A DNA stretch of 64,000 nucleotides from Capra hircus (GCF_001704415.2 NC_030826.1:53011362-53075361); one strand, 5' to 3'; shown: positions 12,701-22,082, numbered from the stretch's first letter. The notes: a model not told the origin generated them from the letters alone. Translations and numbers: made by a program.

Positions 12701-15700
12701 ACCCAGGCCAGGTTCCAAGCTCTGCTGAGGACCGTTTCCTGTTTAACCTGTGTACTGACAGGTTTATTTTTGTTAGAGAGAAGGAACTGAAAGCCAATTA
12801 GGTTTCAGGGACTAATTGGTGGTGGAGACCCAACCCTGGAGAGGCAGCTTTACATTCCAAAGAGAAAGATGCTTGGAAAAGGAGCGCAGAGTTTAATAAA
12901 GGCCCCACAAGGTCAACACAGGCAGGGGGAACCACATCCAGGCCCCACACCCTCAAAATCTAACTGCCGCCCTGCCAGGGCAGAAGCAGCCAGCCCTCGG
13001 GGGCGCGTTCTCTGATCATCTCAGCCAGATCCCCATGGGGGTGAGTTCTCGCTTTCCACGAGGGACTCCTGGGAATCTTCTCAGAAAAGGTCTCCCCCCG
13101 TGCCAGCCACAGCCCCTGCATGCTAATCCCAGCCTCCAGGGGCCCCCACCACCTGCACAAGCAATTCCCCCTACCCTAGGCAGCTGTCCCAGGTCAGAAC
13201 CCTAAACCCCACGAGACGAGAGGAGGCAGGGAGCTGTGGTTACTCTACAAAGAAAGCAGAGCTGCCACATTCACTATGTAGAGAGCTAGACACACACACA
13301 GTTTCCACACCGAGCCCTGCACTCCCCTGAATCATCTCTTTCTAGATACCATCAAGCTCCCATTTCCAGTTACAGGGAGGAGGAAGTGGCAGGGGCTGGG
13401 GGGCCAGATAAGGCTCTGCCTCCCTCTCCTGCCCTGACTCCGGGTTGCAGGGGAGTTTAGAGGACAGGGCTCAGGCCAGAGCAAGGGCGCGCTCCGGAAC
13501 TCAAACTCAGGCAAGCTGAACGGCTTCGCTACAGCCCTCAGCTGCAAACAATGCCAAACAATCCTCAGCTCTTCTGAAGGCGAGATGGGAGAGCAACCTC
13601 TCCACAGGGCGGCTCTGGCCAAAACCCACAGGACACCTGGCTCAGGTAGAGGGTCAGCCTCATGACGGAGGACTTCCTGTGGAACCTTCAGACTAATTCC
13701 CTGAGATGGGGAGTGCGCTGGGGCTAAGCTGAGGACCCCTGACCTGGGGCCACTCCCTCTACCCGGAGAGGGGCCTGCAGGCATGGGGTGAGAGGATGGG
13801 GGGGCAACTAGGCGGGCACAGTGAGTATGAAGAGGGGCAGCGGGGAAGAGAGGGAGGCTTCTTCCCAGCCTCTCCAAGAGGAATCCACACCTGACCCTCC
13901 ATGACGCTCTAGTCCGCGGACAGGCCCGCCATTAGACCAAGGATGGCAGAACCCTGCCCAGCTGTCCTAGACAGGACGGTGCACCGTGCCGACTCATGAG
14001 AGGTACTGGACAGCAGCAGAACCGAGAGAGGGGGCAGAAGAGCTGCTGAGACACCATCAACACCCCTTTGTGCAAGGGAAGCCCAGGGAGATGGGAGAAG
14101 GCATTTCTCCTTTGTGTGGGAGGACTGGAGTTTTTCATTCCACCAAACATTATGAAACTGCACGCACTCCAGGGGGAGAACTGCCACACATACTGCCTTC
14201 CCCCTCGACCAGGACACAGACCGTGCTCCTGAAGTCCGACCAAGCCCTCACGTGTCCTCACGGGGACCGCGGAGGTGCCAAGGAAAGCTGACACCCAAGA
14301 ATCCCGCCTGGGTCTGCACTTCACCTCCACCAGGCCACCCGCAGCTCTCACAGCCGCAGAGGACACTGGGGCTCCCCTGGGACAGCAGCGGTGCCACCCG
14401 CTACCTGTGGACACGAGGAAGCAGGCCAGCCTCCTAGGGTCTCTGCAAAACAGGGGCTGTGGGGCTCTGAAGGAAAAAAAAGTGGGGTACCGGAGGACTG
14501 TCTCCTACACCAACCACAAATCCACCATGGACAGCAGAGGGGCTCTGCCCCGTCCCACGCAAGGGCATTACCTAAGTGTCCCGCACTCAGGGTCACGGCC
14601 TGAATGTCCACAAACTCTCCGGGAACTGTACGATAAGATTCGTGGTACACATGCTGTGGCTTGGGTCCCACCCAAATCGGTACAAAACGACAAGAAAAAA
14701 GAAAGAAGCTTTTAAAAGAAACAGAACTCTGGACTGCCATTCTTTTCAGAAACTGCTTTTTAAGAAACCCCCACCCCACCCCCGTCACACACACTTAAGC
14801 GTAAAGAGGTGAAGTGATGAGAAAAGGGCAACCGTCAGAACACTTCCTGAGAAAGGCTCGAGAAACTACACCAAGGGACCAGACTTCCTGCAGCCCTGGC
14901 AGCAGGCAGCCCTTCCTGACTAACGCAAGCCCTCACCCCGAGAAAGGGAAATGAGTGTGAATTCCCGTAGGTCACTTCAGAAGACCAACGGCCGCTGCAC
15001 TCCTCCAAGAAGTCCAGCCCCGGGCCGGGGCTGCCAGCGTGACTTACACGCAGCCCCGGTAGCCCCCCTCTTGGCTTTCCAGAAGAAAGTCGATTACGTC
15101 GAGGGGCCAGAGACCTAGTGCAGACTTCTGACCCTGACGCTCCTCGGGAGCCACGGGCTCCCAGCAGGCTCTGCCGAGAATCACTCACAGGTGCTACTAA
15201 TCCACCCGGCTTCAACCAGCCCGACTTCCCTCAATCGGCTTGACTTCGACTTCCCTCAATCGGCTTGACTTCCCAGCAGCTTTGAAAACAACTCGTTTAC
15301 ATAACTCAGATCACTTGTTTACCACGGGATTATCTATCAGAACGCTTTAATCCCGGACTTGTTTCTAGCCATCCACCAAGTACATAGCTGGCTGACCAGG
15401 CTAATTCGTCACCAGTAGCAATGTGCTCAGAAGGTACTCAGGTTAATAGGATCTTAATAAAGCTACCATTTAAAGGTCAGTCGGCTGCAAATCTTAATTT
15501 AGTTCTCGACAAGATCTAATTTGAATTATTTGGGGAAATCATGCTTTGATTCTAAATGTCCTCCCCCTACCCTCCCTACCCATTCTACTGCTGTCATAAA
15601 TAACTAAGAGATGGCTCTACTGAACTCTAATGAGTAAGGGGGAACTGGGAAAATTCAGAGAAAAGGTAATTTCTGGAAATCTGGTGGTCCCTCAGAGTGG

Positions 15701-18700
15701 AAACCACGAAGAAGGTGAACAAGAGTAGGCTGAGCTGGCATTACAAGGTAAAAAAAAAAGGGGGGGGGCAATAAAAAGAACAGTTTGCTGGTGACACTCC
15801 CCTCTGACAACTCAGGAAAGTCAGGACATCCCACCCCCACAACACCTCCACCCCCCCCACACACACACACATGAATGCATACACACACCTAGAATAAATA
15901 GACCTCGGGTTTCAAAAATAAAGACTTTTCTGCACATAGCTCAAACTGAAAATAGCTTTTAAAAGAGAAAAAGGAGACCACAGAGAAAATATCTCCTTGT
16001 ATGGCAGGCAGGCTCACTTAGGAGCTAAGGCCCTCCTGACACAGCTCCCACTAGGTCTCATCTGCTCCAAATAACAAGCTGGTTCTGATTAGTCCGAGGA
16101 GGCCAAGAAACTTCCCCAAGTTTGTCTCCCTCTCCAGGGCAACCAACCTGCCAGTCACCTGAACAGGGAGTGCCTTCGCTTGGACCCACCTGGATGCTAA
16201 CTGACCTGCCCTGAACTCACCTTATCATCACCCCTCGACCCGGCCCTCTTTCCTACTCCCTGTCTCGGTGAAGCGTGCCACCATCCCTGTGGTTGCCCCA
16301 GTCAGAAACATGAGCTGCCTCCTCAGCAACCCTCCCACGCAACCCGCACCACGGCTGACTCCAATCCAACCCCCTCACCTCTTCCCGCAAGCAAGCCCCA
16401 CCTCCTCAGGCCGAGACGGGTTAGCCAGAGAAACTGCACGGGGTCTCTCAGAGCGAGGGCCCCCAGGGCTCGGCCCAGCTCCCCTCTCTCCCTCCTGGCA
16501 ACAGTCTGAGGACCTGTGGGACCTCAGAGCTGCCATCCACTGCTGTCCCCATCAGCCTACGAGCACATCACTCACTATCCTCCTGTGAACACTGGCCCCC
16601 ACTTCCCCCACTTAGCCCACTTCGACACGCCTCGAAGACACAGCTCCAAGACCACCACCAGCCGGAAGCCTCTGTGACTTCCAGCTGTGCACCGGTGCCG
16701 CCATGACCTTTCCTATCTTACTTTACTATTACTGTTGTCTGCTTATGGGTCTGAGCGCCTGGAAGGTGGCGCTCTGGATTTGTGTCCTTGGTACCTAACA
16801 CAGGCACAGCAGTGCTCTATATACGCAGGCTGAATAAGCGAGTGGATCCAGCTGTCCATGAGGAGCCAGATGCCTGCTCGAGAGAGAAACAACAGTATTT
16901 CCAGATCACTAATTAGAAATAATTTTAAGTAGAGTTCTCTGTCACTACGGCTGTCTCTTTAACTAAAAGGAAAACAACTGCAGTAAAGAACTGTTCCCTC
17001 TCACCACTCCCCTTGCTAGCCACAAGGAATCACCAGGCACTCCAACAGTTGAGTCAGACTGGCAAGCTAAAATCTAAAATAATGTTAAGTTCATGACTAC
17101 ACAAAATTATTATCAATGAATCAATGATCAGAATTACAAGAAACCACATCATTCGGGGAATGAGGAATTGGGAGGTGCAACTGAACAATGGAGAAGAAAC
17201 GAAAGTCAGCAGCCACTAGAGGTGAGTGGCCACAGAGGCATGAGTAACCCCAAACACCCAAGCCACAGAGAAGCAGAAAAAGTCTGCAAACCAAGTAAGA
17301 CAAAGAAAGGGTCAGAAATCCACAGTACTGCAGTAATACTGCTCAAAGTGTGTATCCTCCACCCTAGCACAGGCATCGTAAGACGAAAAATTTCGGGCAA
17401 TTGCGTTTCTGTGATTTAACTGGGTTCCTGATTTAATTGCCAACCCACAGAAACAAGTCTCTCAACATAATCAATAAGGAACATGGAGCCACAACACCTG
17501 CAGCCACTGAAGCTATTTACAGACGATCTTAAGAATTCAATTTAGACTATCACCACTGCCACACTAACCCCTTCCCCCCACCACCCCACCCCCACCCACT
17601 CAAGAGAAATGTCTGTCTTAGAAGAATTTGTGGCTATTGCCTCATCATCTTTTAGTAATCAATTTCAATGTTAAACAATGATTAACATGAAGTGTTTTCT
17701 TGTACAGTTTAAATATATACAAAGGAAATGACAAAACGGCCTAAACATCTCGTCCTTCAGAGCCTTTTTTCAAACTTTAAACCAAATTTCTTAGTGGGTT
17801 GAGGTCAGGACATAGAAGTCATTTGACTTGGCTACCCACTGGCGTGAACAGGTCTTTGTTAAGTACCAATTACAGAAAAGGGAGGCCACCTCTTCAATAC
17901 ACCACTCCCATTAGGTTCACTGATGTAAAATTTAAAGCTGTTCTGATCGGTAAGCTTCCAAGAGAACCAACCTGTGCTGATTCTATCACAAAAACTTCCC
18001 CTAAATCAAACTTCAATTTTTCCCTGAAACTCTTCCAACGTCACCCAAAATGAAGCAAGTTCCTTCCCATACCTAGAATCAACACTGGACTGGACCACAG
18101 ATCTACCAAATGCCAGAGGTCAAATTTCACCCAAGTAGCAGATAAAAATCTAAGACAGGCACAACCTCTAGGAAAGGATGCATTTCTACGTCTGTTTGTT
18201 TTCTTAAAAAAATAAGTGTAAAGCTTGAGTCTCTTTAACAAAAAAACTGCACAGATTTTTTTTTTTTTAATATTAGCAACAGCAGCAGGCCTCTTAGGTC
18301 AACATGTTCTTGGTAAATGATTACTTTTAAAAATCACTGCCTGGGAGAATTGCTTCAAAGCCTCCTTCACCACTTGCATAAGTCACTTCAGTACTTTTCC
18401 AGAACACAGGCCCTTTGCAAAGTGTAAAAGGGGTTTCGAGTGGTTCCTCTTCCCTTGCCGGAGTGTTCCTGACTCAGGATTGCTTCACAGCCCTCTGGCA
18501 GGATGTGAGAAACGCTGCATGCACAGAATCCCAGCAGGGCTGATTCACTCCCGCCAAGTCACCCCCGCAGCTAGGATTATTTAAGGAAAAGACCCCTCCG
18601 GACCCAAGCAGTGTCTCTCGCGGACACTCTCCAACACTCACACCCTGGGGCCCAAAGAAAAGCACGAACTCAGAACCCCACCCCACCCCACCCCCCGCCC

Positions 18701-19086
18701 AGAGCGCACACACAGGAGCCCCTTCACTCCAGCCTACGCGGACCGGGGTCGGGCTCGCCCATCGCAGCTCCAGGCAGGCCCAGCCGATCTCGCTCGCAGG
18801 GCCCCCGTTCCCCAGGAAGGCTGGCGGCAAAGTGGGGCCGGGGGGCCCACGCGGGGGACACGGAGGTCTCGCCGCCACGCCAGGGGGCTTGGGGTCCCGG
18901 TCGGGGGGGAGCGGGCGCGCCTGCAACCCCGCTGCCCTCTCACCTCCTGCGCCGGCGGTCCGGGTTCCTGCCGAGGCGGTCGGACAGGCGCCCCAGAAGC
19001 GCAGCCAGCCCGGGGCGGCCAGGCAGAAGGCCTAGCAGCCGCCTCCAGAACACCGGCCCGGCAGCCGCAGCCGCCGCCGCCGCCAT
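1..19086 (-). CDS. PGS1: PGS1 gene, coding part, 3' end cut by window (exons 1-7)
   Basis: CDP-diacylglycerol--glycerol-3-phosphate 3-phosphatidyltransferase. It makes phosphatidylglycerophosphate and CMP from CDP-diacylglycerol and glycerol 3-phosphate in mitochondria, the committed step to phosphatidylglycerol and cardiolipin (family knowledge). Seven exons read on the minus strand: 18944-19086, 9990-10179, 7283-7360, 5607-5706, 4611-4800, 3809-3987 and 730-1251. They total 1402 bases, 467 codons plus one base, and phases join at every junction. The translation follows human PGS1 (about 556 residues by recall) almost residue for residue. The first PLD motif HxKx4D is H220, K222, D227 in exon 5. 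The second starts with H465 and K467 at the end of exon 7; its remainder and about 89 C-terminal codons lie outside. No frameshift or stop is seen, so the gene looks intact. Confidence 0.97.
730..1251 (-). CDS. PGS1: PGS1 coding exon 7 (522 bases)
   Basis: The largest exon in view. It codes DRAAYCRAANKRVMDVINSA, an acidic alanine stretch, PDTWIYPLIQMKPFEIQIDE, LTEAERGAKVYLTTGYFN, AYVHIERQFYSAVCSLGQ and finally WTFHAKG. H465 and K467 open the second PLD motif. The acceptor is TCCCTCTAG|GCGAC and the donor GCCAAAG|GTACGC. The open frame runs on past the donor into intron 7, but similarity to PGS1 stops exactly at the donor. Confidence 0.95.
2325..2470. mobile_element. old DNA-transposon-like relic (hAT/MER type, family uncertain)
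   Basis: It begins with a diverged form of the common mammalian GGGGTCAGC...AA..TTTCTGTA motif, followed by CCAGAGA and a remnant of the TTTATGAGCC segment. The same family appears near 6700-7045 and 24990-25150, where the AATAAA(A/G)CTTTAT end is preserved. Assigned by memory of the pattern only. Confidence 0.5.
2499..2769 (+). mobile_element. Bov-A2 SINE (dimer), in PGS1 intron 6
   Basis: Two A monomers: GAGAAGGCAATGGCACCCC... and GAGAAGGAAATGGCAACCC..., each ending GTCGGACACAACTGA, with a CAG-rich tail. It is flanked by a perfect 11-bp target-site duplication ACCATTATACT (2488-2498 and 2770-2780), so insertion is recent and complete. Confidence 0.95.
2790..3000 (+). mobile_element. Bov-tA SINE
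   Basis: A tRNA-like head (GGCTTCCCAG..., GCCTGCCAATGCAGG) joined to a single A monomer ending AGTTGGACATGACTG. It lies 10 bases after the target-site duplication of the preceding Bov-A2. Confidence 0.93.
3598..3840 (-). repeat. three-copy tandem array of the PGS1 exon 6 donor region
   Basis: Three diverged units of about 77-85 bp. The first carries the true end of exon 6 and its donor (last exon base 3809). The other two, with equivalent bases 3724 and 3647, each repeat about 26 bases of exon end plus the flanking intron. All three contain the same CAAAG|GTAGGG. Reading on past the true donor in the PGS1 frame meets a TAG at 3722-3720, made of the donor bases of the second copy. Use of the second donor adds 85 bases (frameshift) and of the third adds 162 bases with that stop. 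Neither copy has its own acceptor, so they are extra 5' splice sites, not exons. Confidence 0.9.
3745..3760 (+). promoter_or_regulatory. CTCF-type motif created in the intron 6 array
   Basis: CCTCTAGAGGGCGCCC fits the CTCF core with one mismatch. It lies at the junction between the true exon 6 donor unit and its second copy; the third copy has the weaker CCTCTACAGGCGCC. Confidence 0.4.
3809..3987 (-). CDS. PGS1: PGS1 coding exon 6
   Basis: The acceptor is CTCCCTGCAG|GGCAAAC. It codes ANLSDSYFTNRQDRYVFLQD, EIADFFTELVDAVGDVSLQL and GMVHPYKG. It ends in phase 1 at TACAAAG|GTAGGG. The same donor sequence is repeated twice more just downstream in intron 6 at 3724 and 3647, a feature annotated separately. 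Confidence 0.95.
3988..4610 (-). other. PGS1 intron 5
   Basis: A short intron of 623 bases between exons 5 and 6. I see no recognisable repeat or internal gene. Confidence 0.85.
4611..4800 (-). CDS. PGS1: PGS1 coding exon 5, first PLD (HKD) motif
   Basis: It codes RKNSRTMLLPLL, then RVSLFHTP, LRGLLRLLIPERFNETIG, and the catalytic segment HIKVYLFD. H220, K222 and D227 form the phospholipase-D-type HxKx4D motif; in this superfamily the histidine makes the phosphatidyl-enzyme intermediate. The acceptor is CATCTTCAG|GAAGG and the donor CAGCGG|GTGAGT. It leaves in phase 2. Confidence 0.96.
4801..5606 (-). other. PGS1 intron 4
   Basis: An 806-base intron. It contains a CTCF-type motif at 5244-5258 on the plus strand and an AT-rich tract near 5360-5390. 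No transposon is evident. Confidence 0.8.
5244..5258 (+). promoter_or_regulatory. CTCF-type motif in PGS1 intron 4
   Basis: CTGCCAGAGGGCGCC matches the CTCF core (CCASYAG(R)GGGCGCY type) with one mismatch in the left part. No occupancy can be judged from sequence. Confidence 0.55.
5607..5706 (-). CDS. PGS1: PGS1 coding exon 4
   Basis: The acceptor is CTTGGCAG|GTGGAT and the donor CGAGAG|GTAGGT. It codes VDCLESTLEKSLQAKFP and VSILLDFTRGSR, entering in phase 0 and leaving in phase 1. The glycine codon is finished by exon 5. Confidence 0.95.
5707..7282 (-). other. PGS1 intron 3
   Basis: It includes an L2-type 3' end near 6100-6135 (CTCAGTAAATATTTGCTGAA) and a DNA-transposon-like relic at about 6672-7045. 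The remainder shows no recognised element. Confidence 0.75.
6672..7045. mobile_element. DNA-transposon-like relic (same family as 2325-2470)
   Basis: It reads through GTGAAGGACTGGAGAGTAAA, CTTTGCAGGCCAGATGG, an AATAAAGCTTTATGTACGG segment, and ends in GGCCAGATCTGGCCTGCAGG, the characteristic far end of this old family. There is no coding capacity. Confidence 0.5.
7283..7360 (-). CDS. PGS1: PGS1 coding exon 3
   Basis: A 78-base exon of exactly 26 codons in phase 0. It codes GQIKVAKRRVVMASLYLG and GPLEQEL. The acceptor is TTTTCTTCAG|GGG and the donor GAACTG|GTAAGG. The length is a multiple of three, so skipping it would keep the frame but remove a conserved piece of the PLD fold. Confidence 0.95.
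7361..9989 (-). other. PGS1 intron 2
   Basis: It holds a reverse-strand tRNA-derived SINE at its 5' part. A purine/pyrimidine-alternating GCGCGCACACACGCG tract lies near 8968-9000 and may favour Z-DNA. Elsewhere (7570-8960, 9005-9985) I recognise neither repeats nor exons. Confidence 0.75.
7398..7566 (-). mobile_element. tRNA-Glu-derived SINE (CHR/SINE2 type)
   Basis: On the plus strand it reads TTTATTTGGCTGTGCC... to CTGACCAGGGATCGAACCCC and ends CCACCAGGGAAGTCCCT, the complement of a tRNA-like head. Short CAGTCAT repeats on both sides are consistent with a target-site duplication. Confidence 0.88.
9990..10179 (-). CDS. PGS1: PGS1 coding exon 2
   Basis: The acceptor is TCTCCCCAG|GTCGCC and the donor ATGAAG|GTAAGT, a near-consensus site. 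It codes SPWLLLAPLL, a cysteine pair (PPCCLC), HRFQWIRNLVPEFGVSSSHV and SPAEFFELMK, ending in phase 0 after codon 111. This is the conserved segment before the first PLD half of the enzyme. Confidence 0.95.
10647..10876 (+). mobile_element. Bov-tA SINE
   Basis: A tRNA-like head (CAGCTTCCCAGGTGGTA, CCTGCCAATGCAGG) plus A monomer ending GAAGCGACTGAGCACAGC. It is diverged, with several insertions. Confidence 0.93.
11681..11897 (-). mobile_element. Bov-tA SINE, reverse
   Basis: Complement of the A monomer (TGGCTTCAGTCGCGTCC) followed by the complement of the tRNA-like head ending CCACCTGGGAAGCCCC. Flanking AAGAGTCTAA and AAAAGTCTAA suggest a target-site duplication with one change. Confidence 0.93.
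15222..15271. repeat. exact 25-bp tandem duplication
   Basis: Two identical units beginning CGACTTCCCTCAATCGGC and ending TTGACTT abut without a spacer in PGS1 intron 1. Confidence 0.97.
15841..15890. repeat. C-rich and CA simple repeat
   Basis: A cytosine run followed by an interrupted CA dinucleotide tract. It is low-complexity sequence with no coding signal. Confidence 0.85.
16700..16860 (+). mobile_element. L2 LINE 3' end relic
   Basis: The order TTTACTATTACTGTTGTCTG, GGTACCTAACACAGGCACAG and GCTGAATAAGCGAGTGG is the diverged L2 tail pattern (CTGGCACATAGTAGG...AATAAAT...TTGAATGAATG). It is ancient and non-functional. Confidence 0.6.
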
Positions 19087-19265
19087 GGAGACTCGCCGCT
19101 TCCGCTTCCGGCGCGCGAGAACTTTATTGACACCCGCGCGCGCGGACAGCGGCCGCGCGCGCGAGCCGGGAGCGCCGGCGGCCGGGCCCCTCGGCCTCGG
19201 TTTCCTGCCAAGTGGGCACAGGTGTGCTGCGAGCCGGAGCCAGGCCGTGGGAGAGCAGGGGGCGG
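18600..19265 (-). promoter_or_regulatory. PGS1 CpG-island promoter
   Basis: A CpG-dense region spanning exon 1 and both flanks. On the minus strand immediately upstream of the ATG there are two adjacent ETS-type cores (GCGCCGGAAGCGGAAGCGG, 19097-19115). GABP/NRF-2 often uses paired GGAA cores in nuclear genes for mitochondrial proteins, which suits PGS1. There is no TATA box close by, as expected for a housekeeping promoter. The exact start site was not determined. Confidence 0.8.
18944..19086 (-). CDS. PGS1: PGS1 coding exon 1
   Basis: The ATG sits in a good Kozak context (purine at -3, G at +4) and is followed by an eight-alanine run coded by GCC/GCG repeats, then GPVFWRRLLGLL and a basic stretch ending DRRRR. 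The basic, alanine- and leucine-rich N terminus fits a mitochondrial targeting region. The exon ends AGGAG|GTGAG in phase 2; the split arginine codon is completed by the first base of exon 2. Human PGS1 starts MAVAAAAAAGP by recall, so the poly-alanine tract length and content differ slightly. Confidence 0.95.
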
Positions 19266-19269
19266 GCCT

Positions 19270-19660
19270 CAGCATCCCCTGACTGGGCCTCGATACCGGA
19301 CAGGGGCTGGAGAGTAGTGGGGGGGCATCACCTGTCCAGGTCCCGTGACCGAGGTTAGGCTGGACTTAAGAGGCCGAGTCTCGCCTCCAAGTATTGGGTA
19401 AGATGTCCAGAAGGGGGTGACCCGTTGACTTACCCCAGCGCACTGAGAACGGAAAAAAAACCCCACCAGACCCAGGCAAGACGATGTTTCACCTGGTCAG
19501 CTCCAGGCCTGCAGCTCGAGGACACAGAGCGGCTCACCCAGTCTAGGTGCAGTGAAGACACCTCTATGGCCCAAATGCATACACACGTTATAACCTCCCT
19601 CTGGGAACTACGGCCCCATGGCTAAAGAAGCTGAAGGAGCTCATTGTATAGCCAAGAACA
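19270..19660. other. intergenic DNA upstream of PGS1
   Basis: Between the CpG island and the BovB element I see no recognisable gene or repeat. Confidence 0.6.
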
Positions 19661-20284
19661 CTTCTCGTCAGTCAGTTCAGTCACTCAGTCGTGTCCGACT
19701 CTTTGCCACCCCATGGACTGCAGCACACCAGGCCTCCCTATCCATCACCAACTCCCGGAGTTTACTCAAATGCATGTCCATCGAGTTGGTGATGCCACCC
19801 GACCATCTCATCCTCTGTTGTTCCCGTCTCCTCCTGCCTTCAATCTTTCCCAGCATCAGGGTCTTTCCAAATGAGTCAGCTCTTCGCATCAGGTGGCCAA
19901 AGTATTGGAATTTCAGCTTCAACATCAGTCCTTCCAATGAACATTCAGGACTGATTTCCTTTAGGATGGACTGGTTGGATCTCCTTGCAGTCCAGGGGAC
20001 TCTCAAGAGTCTTCTCCAACACCACAGGTCAAAAGCATCAATTCTTCGGTGCTCAGCTTTCTTTATAGTCCGTACATGACTAGTGGGAAAACATAGCCTT
20101 GACTAGACAGATCTTTGTTGGCAAAGTAATGTCTCTGCTTTTTAATATGCTGTCTAGGTTGGTCATAACTTTTCTTCCAAGGAACAAGCATCTTTTAATC
20201 TCATGACTGCAGCACCATTGCAGCATTGTTGGAGCCCCCAAAAGTAAAGTCTGCCACTGTTTCCACTGTTTCCCCATCTATTTG

Positions 20285-21646
20285 CTATGAAGTGATGGGA
20301 CCAGATGCCATGATCTTAGTTTTCTGAATGTTGAGTTTTAAGCCAACTTTTTCACTCTCCTCTTTCACTTTCATCAAGAGGTTCTTTAATTCTTCTTCAC
20401 TTTCTGCCATAAGCTTGGTGTCATCTGGATATCTGAGGTTATTGACATTTCCCCCAGCAATGTTGATTCCAGCTTGTGCTTCATCCAGCCCAGCATTTCT
20501 CATGATGTACTCTGCATATAAGTTAAATAAGCAGGGTAACAATATACAGCCTTGACGTACTTCTTTTCCAATTTGGAACCAGTCTTGTTCCATGTCCAGT
20601 TCTAACTGTTGCTTCCTGACCTGCATACACATTTCTCAAGAGGCAGGTCAGGTGGTCTGGTATTCCCATCTCTTTCAGAATTTTCCAGTTTGTTGTGATC
20701 CACACAGTTAAAGGCTTTGGCATAGTCAATAAAGCAGAAATAGATGTTTTTCTGGAACTCTCTTGCTTTTTTGATGACTCAGTGGATGTTGGCAATTTGA
20801 TCTCTGGTTCCTCTGCCTTTCCTAAAACCAGCTTGAACATCTGGAAGTTCACAGTTCACCTATTGCTGAAGCCTGGCTTGGAGAATTTTGAGCATTACTT
20901 TACTAGCATGTGAGATGAGTGCAATGGCGCCCCACTCCAGTACTCTTGCCTGGAAAATCACATGGATTGAGGAGCCTGGAGGGCTGCAGTCCATGGGGTC
21001 ACTGAGGGTCGGACACGACTGAGCGACTTCACTTTCACTTTTCACTTTCATGCATTGGAGAAGGAAATGGCAACCCACTCCAGTGTTCTTGCCTGGAGAG
21101 TCCCAGGGACCGGGGAGCCTGGTGGGCTGCCATCTATGGGGTCACACAGAGTCGGACACGACTAAAGTGACTTAGCAACAGCAAGATGAGTGCAATTGTG
21201 CGGTAGTTTGAGCATTCTTTGGCATTGCCTTTCTTTGGGATTGGAATGAAAACTGACCTTTTCCAGTCCTGTGGCCACTGCTGAGTTTTCCAAATTTGCT
21301 GGCATATTGAGTGAAGCACTTTCACAGCATCATCTCTTAGGATATGAAATAGCTCAACTGGAATTCCATCACCTCCACTAGCTTTGTTCATAGTGATGCT
21401 TCCTAAGGCCCACTTGACTTCACATTCCAAGATGTCTGGCTCTAGGTGACTAATCACACCATCGTGATTATCTGGGTCATGAAGATCTTTTTTGTATAGT
21501 TCTTCTGTGTATTCTTGCCACCTCTTCTTAATATCTACTGCTTCTGTTAGGTCCATACCATTTCTGTCCTTTATCGAGCCCATCTTTGCATGAAATGTTC
21601 CTTTAGTATCTCTAATTTTCTTGAAGAGCTCTCTAGTCTTTCCCAT
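20285..21646 (-). pseudogene. BovB reverse-transcriptase remnant
   Basis: The upstream half (21646 down to 21197) codes the RTE-type fingers segment with EYTEELYKKDLHDPDNHDG, NKASGGDGIPVELF and PIPKKGNAKECSNYRTIALI. The downstream half (20852-20285) codes the palm segment, including AYAEYIMRNAGLDEAQAG-like sequence and the catalytic box. The box reads YPDD instead of the usual YADD (about 20431-20420). The frame is broken at about 20530, and by the SINE. It is a dead copy. Confidence 0.9.
20926..21183 (+). mobile_element. Bov-A2 SINE nested in BovB
   Basis: A dimeric A unit that starts at GGCGCCCCACTCCAG, slightly 5'-truncated, and ends in GACTTAGCAACAGCA. A perfect 13-bp target-site duplication AGATGAGTGCAAT lies at 20913-20925 and 21184-21196. 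It inserted in the orientation opposite to the BovB coding strand. Confidence 0.96.
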
Positions 21647-21784
21647 TCTATTGTTTTCCTCTATTTCTTTGCACTGATCGCTGAGGAAGGCTTTCTTATC
21701 TCTCCTTTCTATTCTTTGGAACTCTGCATTCAGGTGGGTATATCTTTCCTTTTCTCCTTTGCTGATTTTAAGATGATAATGGAT

Positions 21785-22082
21785 GGGACTTCCCGGGTGT
21801 CACAACAGATGGAAATCCACTTGCCAATATAGGGGGCATGGGTTCAGTCCCTGGTCCGGGAAGATTCCACATGCCACAGCAGCTTCTAAGCCCATTGGCT
21901 GCAACAACTGCAGCCCAACCACCTAGAGCCTGTGCTCCACAAGGAGAAAGCCACGGCAGTAAGAAGCTCATGTACTGCAAGGAAGACACCCACCCCCACC
22001 CCCAGCAGCAACTAGAGAAAGCCCACGCGAAGCAAAGCAAGAAGACCCAGTGCAGCCAAAATAAATAAATTTTAAAGAAAAG
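21785..22082 (+). mobile_element. tRNA-Glu-derived SINE (CHR/SINE2 type), full length
   Basis: A tRNA-like head GGGACTTCCCGGGTGTC with GGTTCAGTCCCTGGTCCGGG, the body with GAGCCTGTGCTCCACAAGG, the tail CAGCCAAAATAAATAAATTT. It directly abuts the 5' limit of the BovB remnant. Confidence 0.9.

Larger units (their letters stand above)
10180..18943 (-). other. PGS1 intron 1 (8.8 kb)
   Basis: It contains two Bov-tA SINEs, an L2 relic, a 25-bp exact tandem duplication (15222-15271) and an A9G9 run near 15752. The stretches 12000-15200 and 16860-18600 show no recognisable genes or repeats. The first few hundred bases after exon 1 are part of the CpG island. Confidence 0.8.
19668..21776 (-). mobile_element. 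BovB (RTE) LINE, 5'-truncated, split by a Bov-A2
   Basis: Plus-strand sequence from AGTCACTCAGTCGTGTCC onward is the complement of the BovB 3' end. It continues through reverse-transcriptase coding sequence in frames broken by stops and shifts. The 5' part with the apurinic endonuclease is absent. The RT region is interrupted at 20926-21183 by a Bov-A2 SINE with a 13-bp target duplication. Both halves share orientation and resume at matching points, so this is one element, about 1.85 kb without the SINE. Confidence 0.93.
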
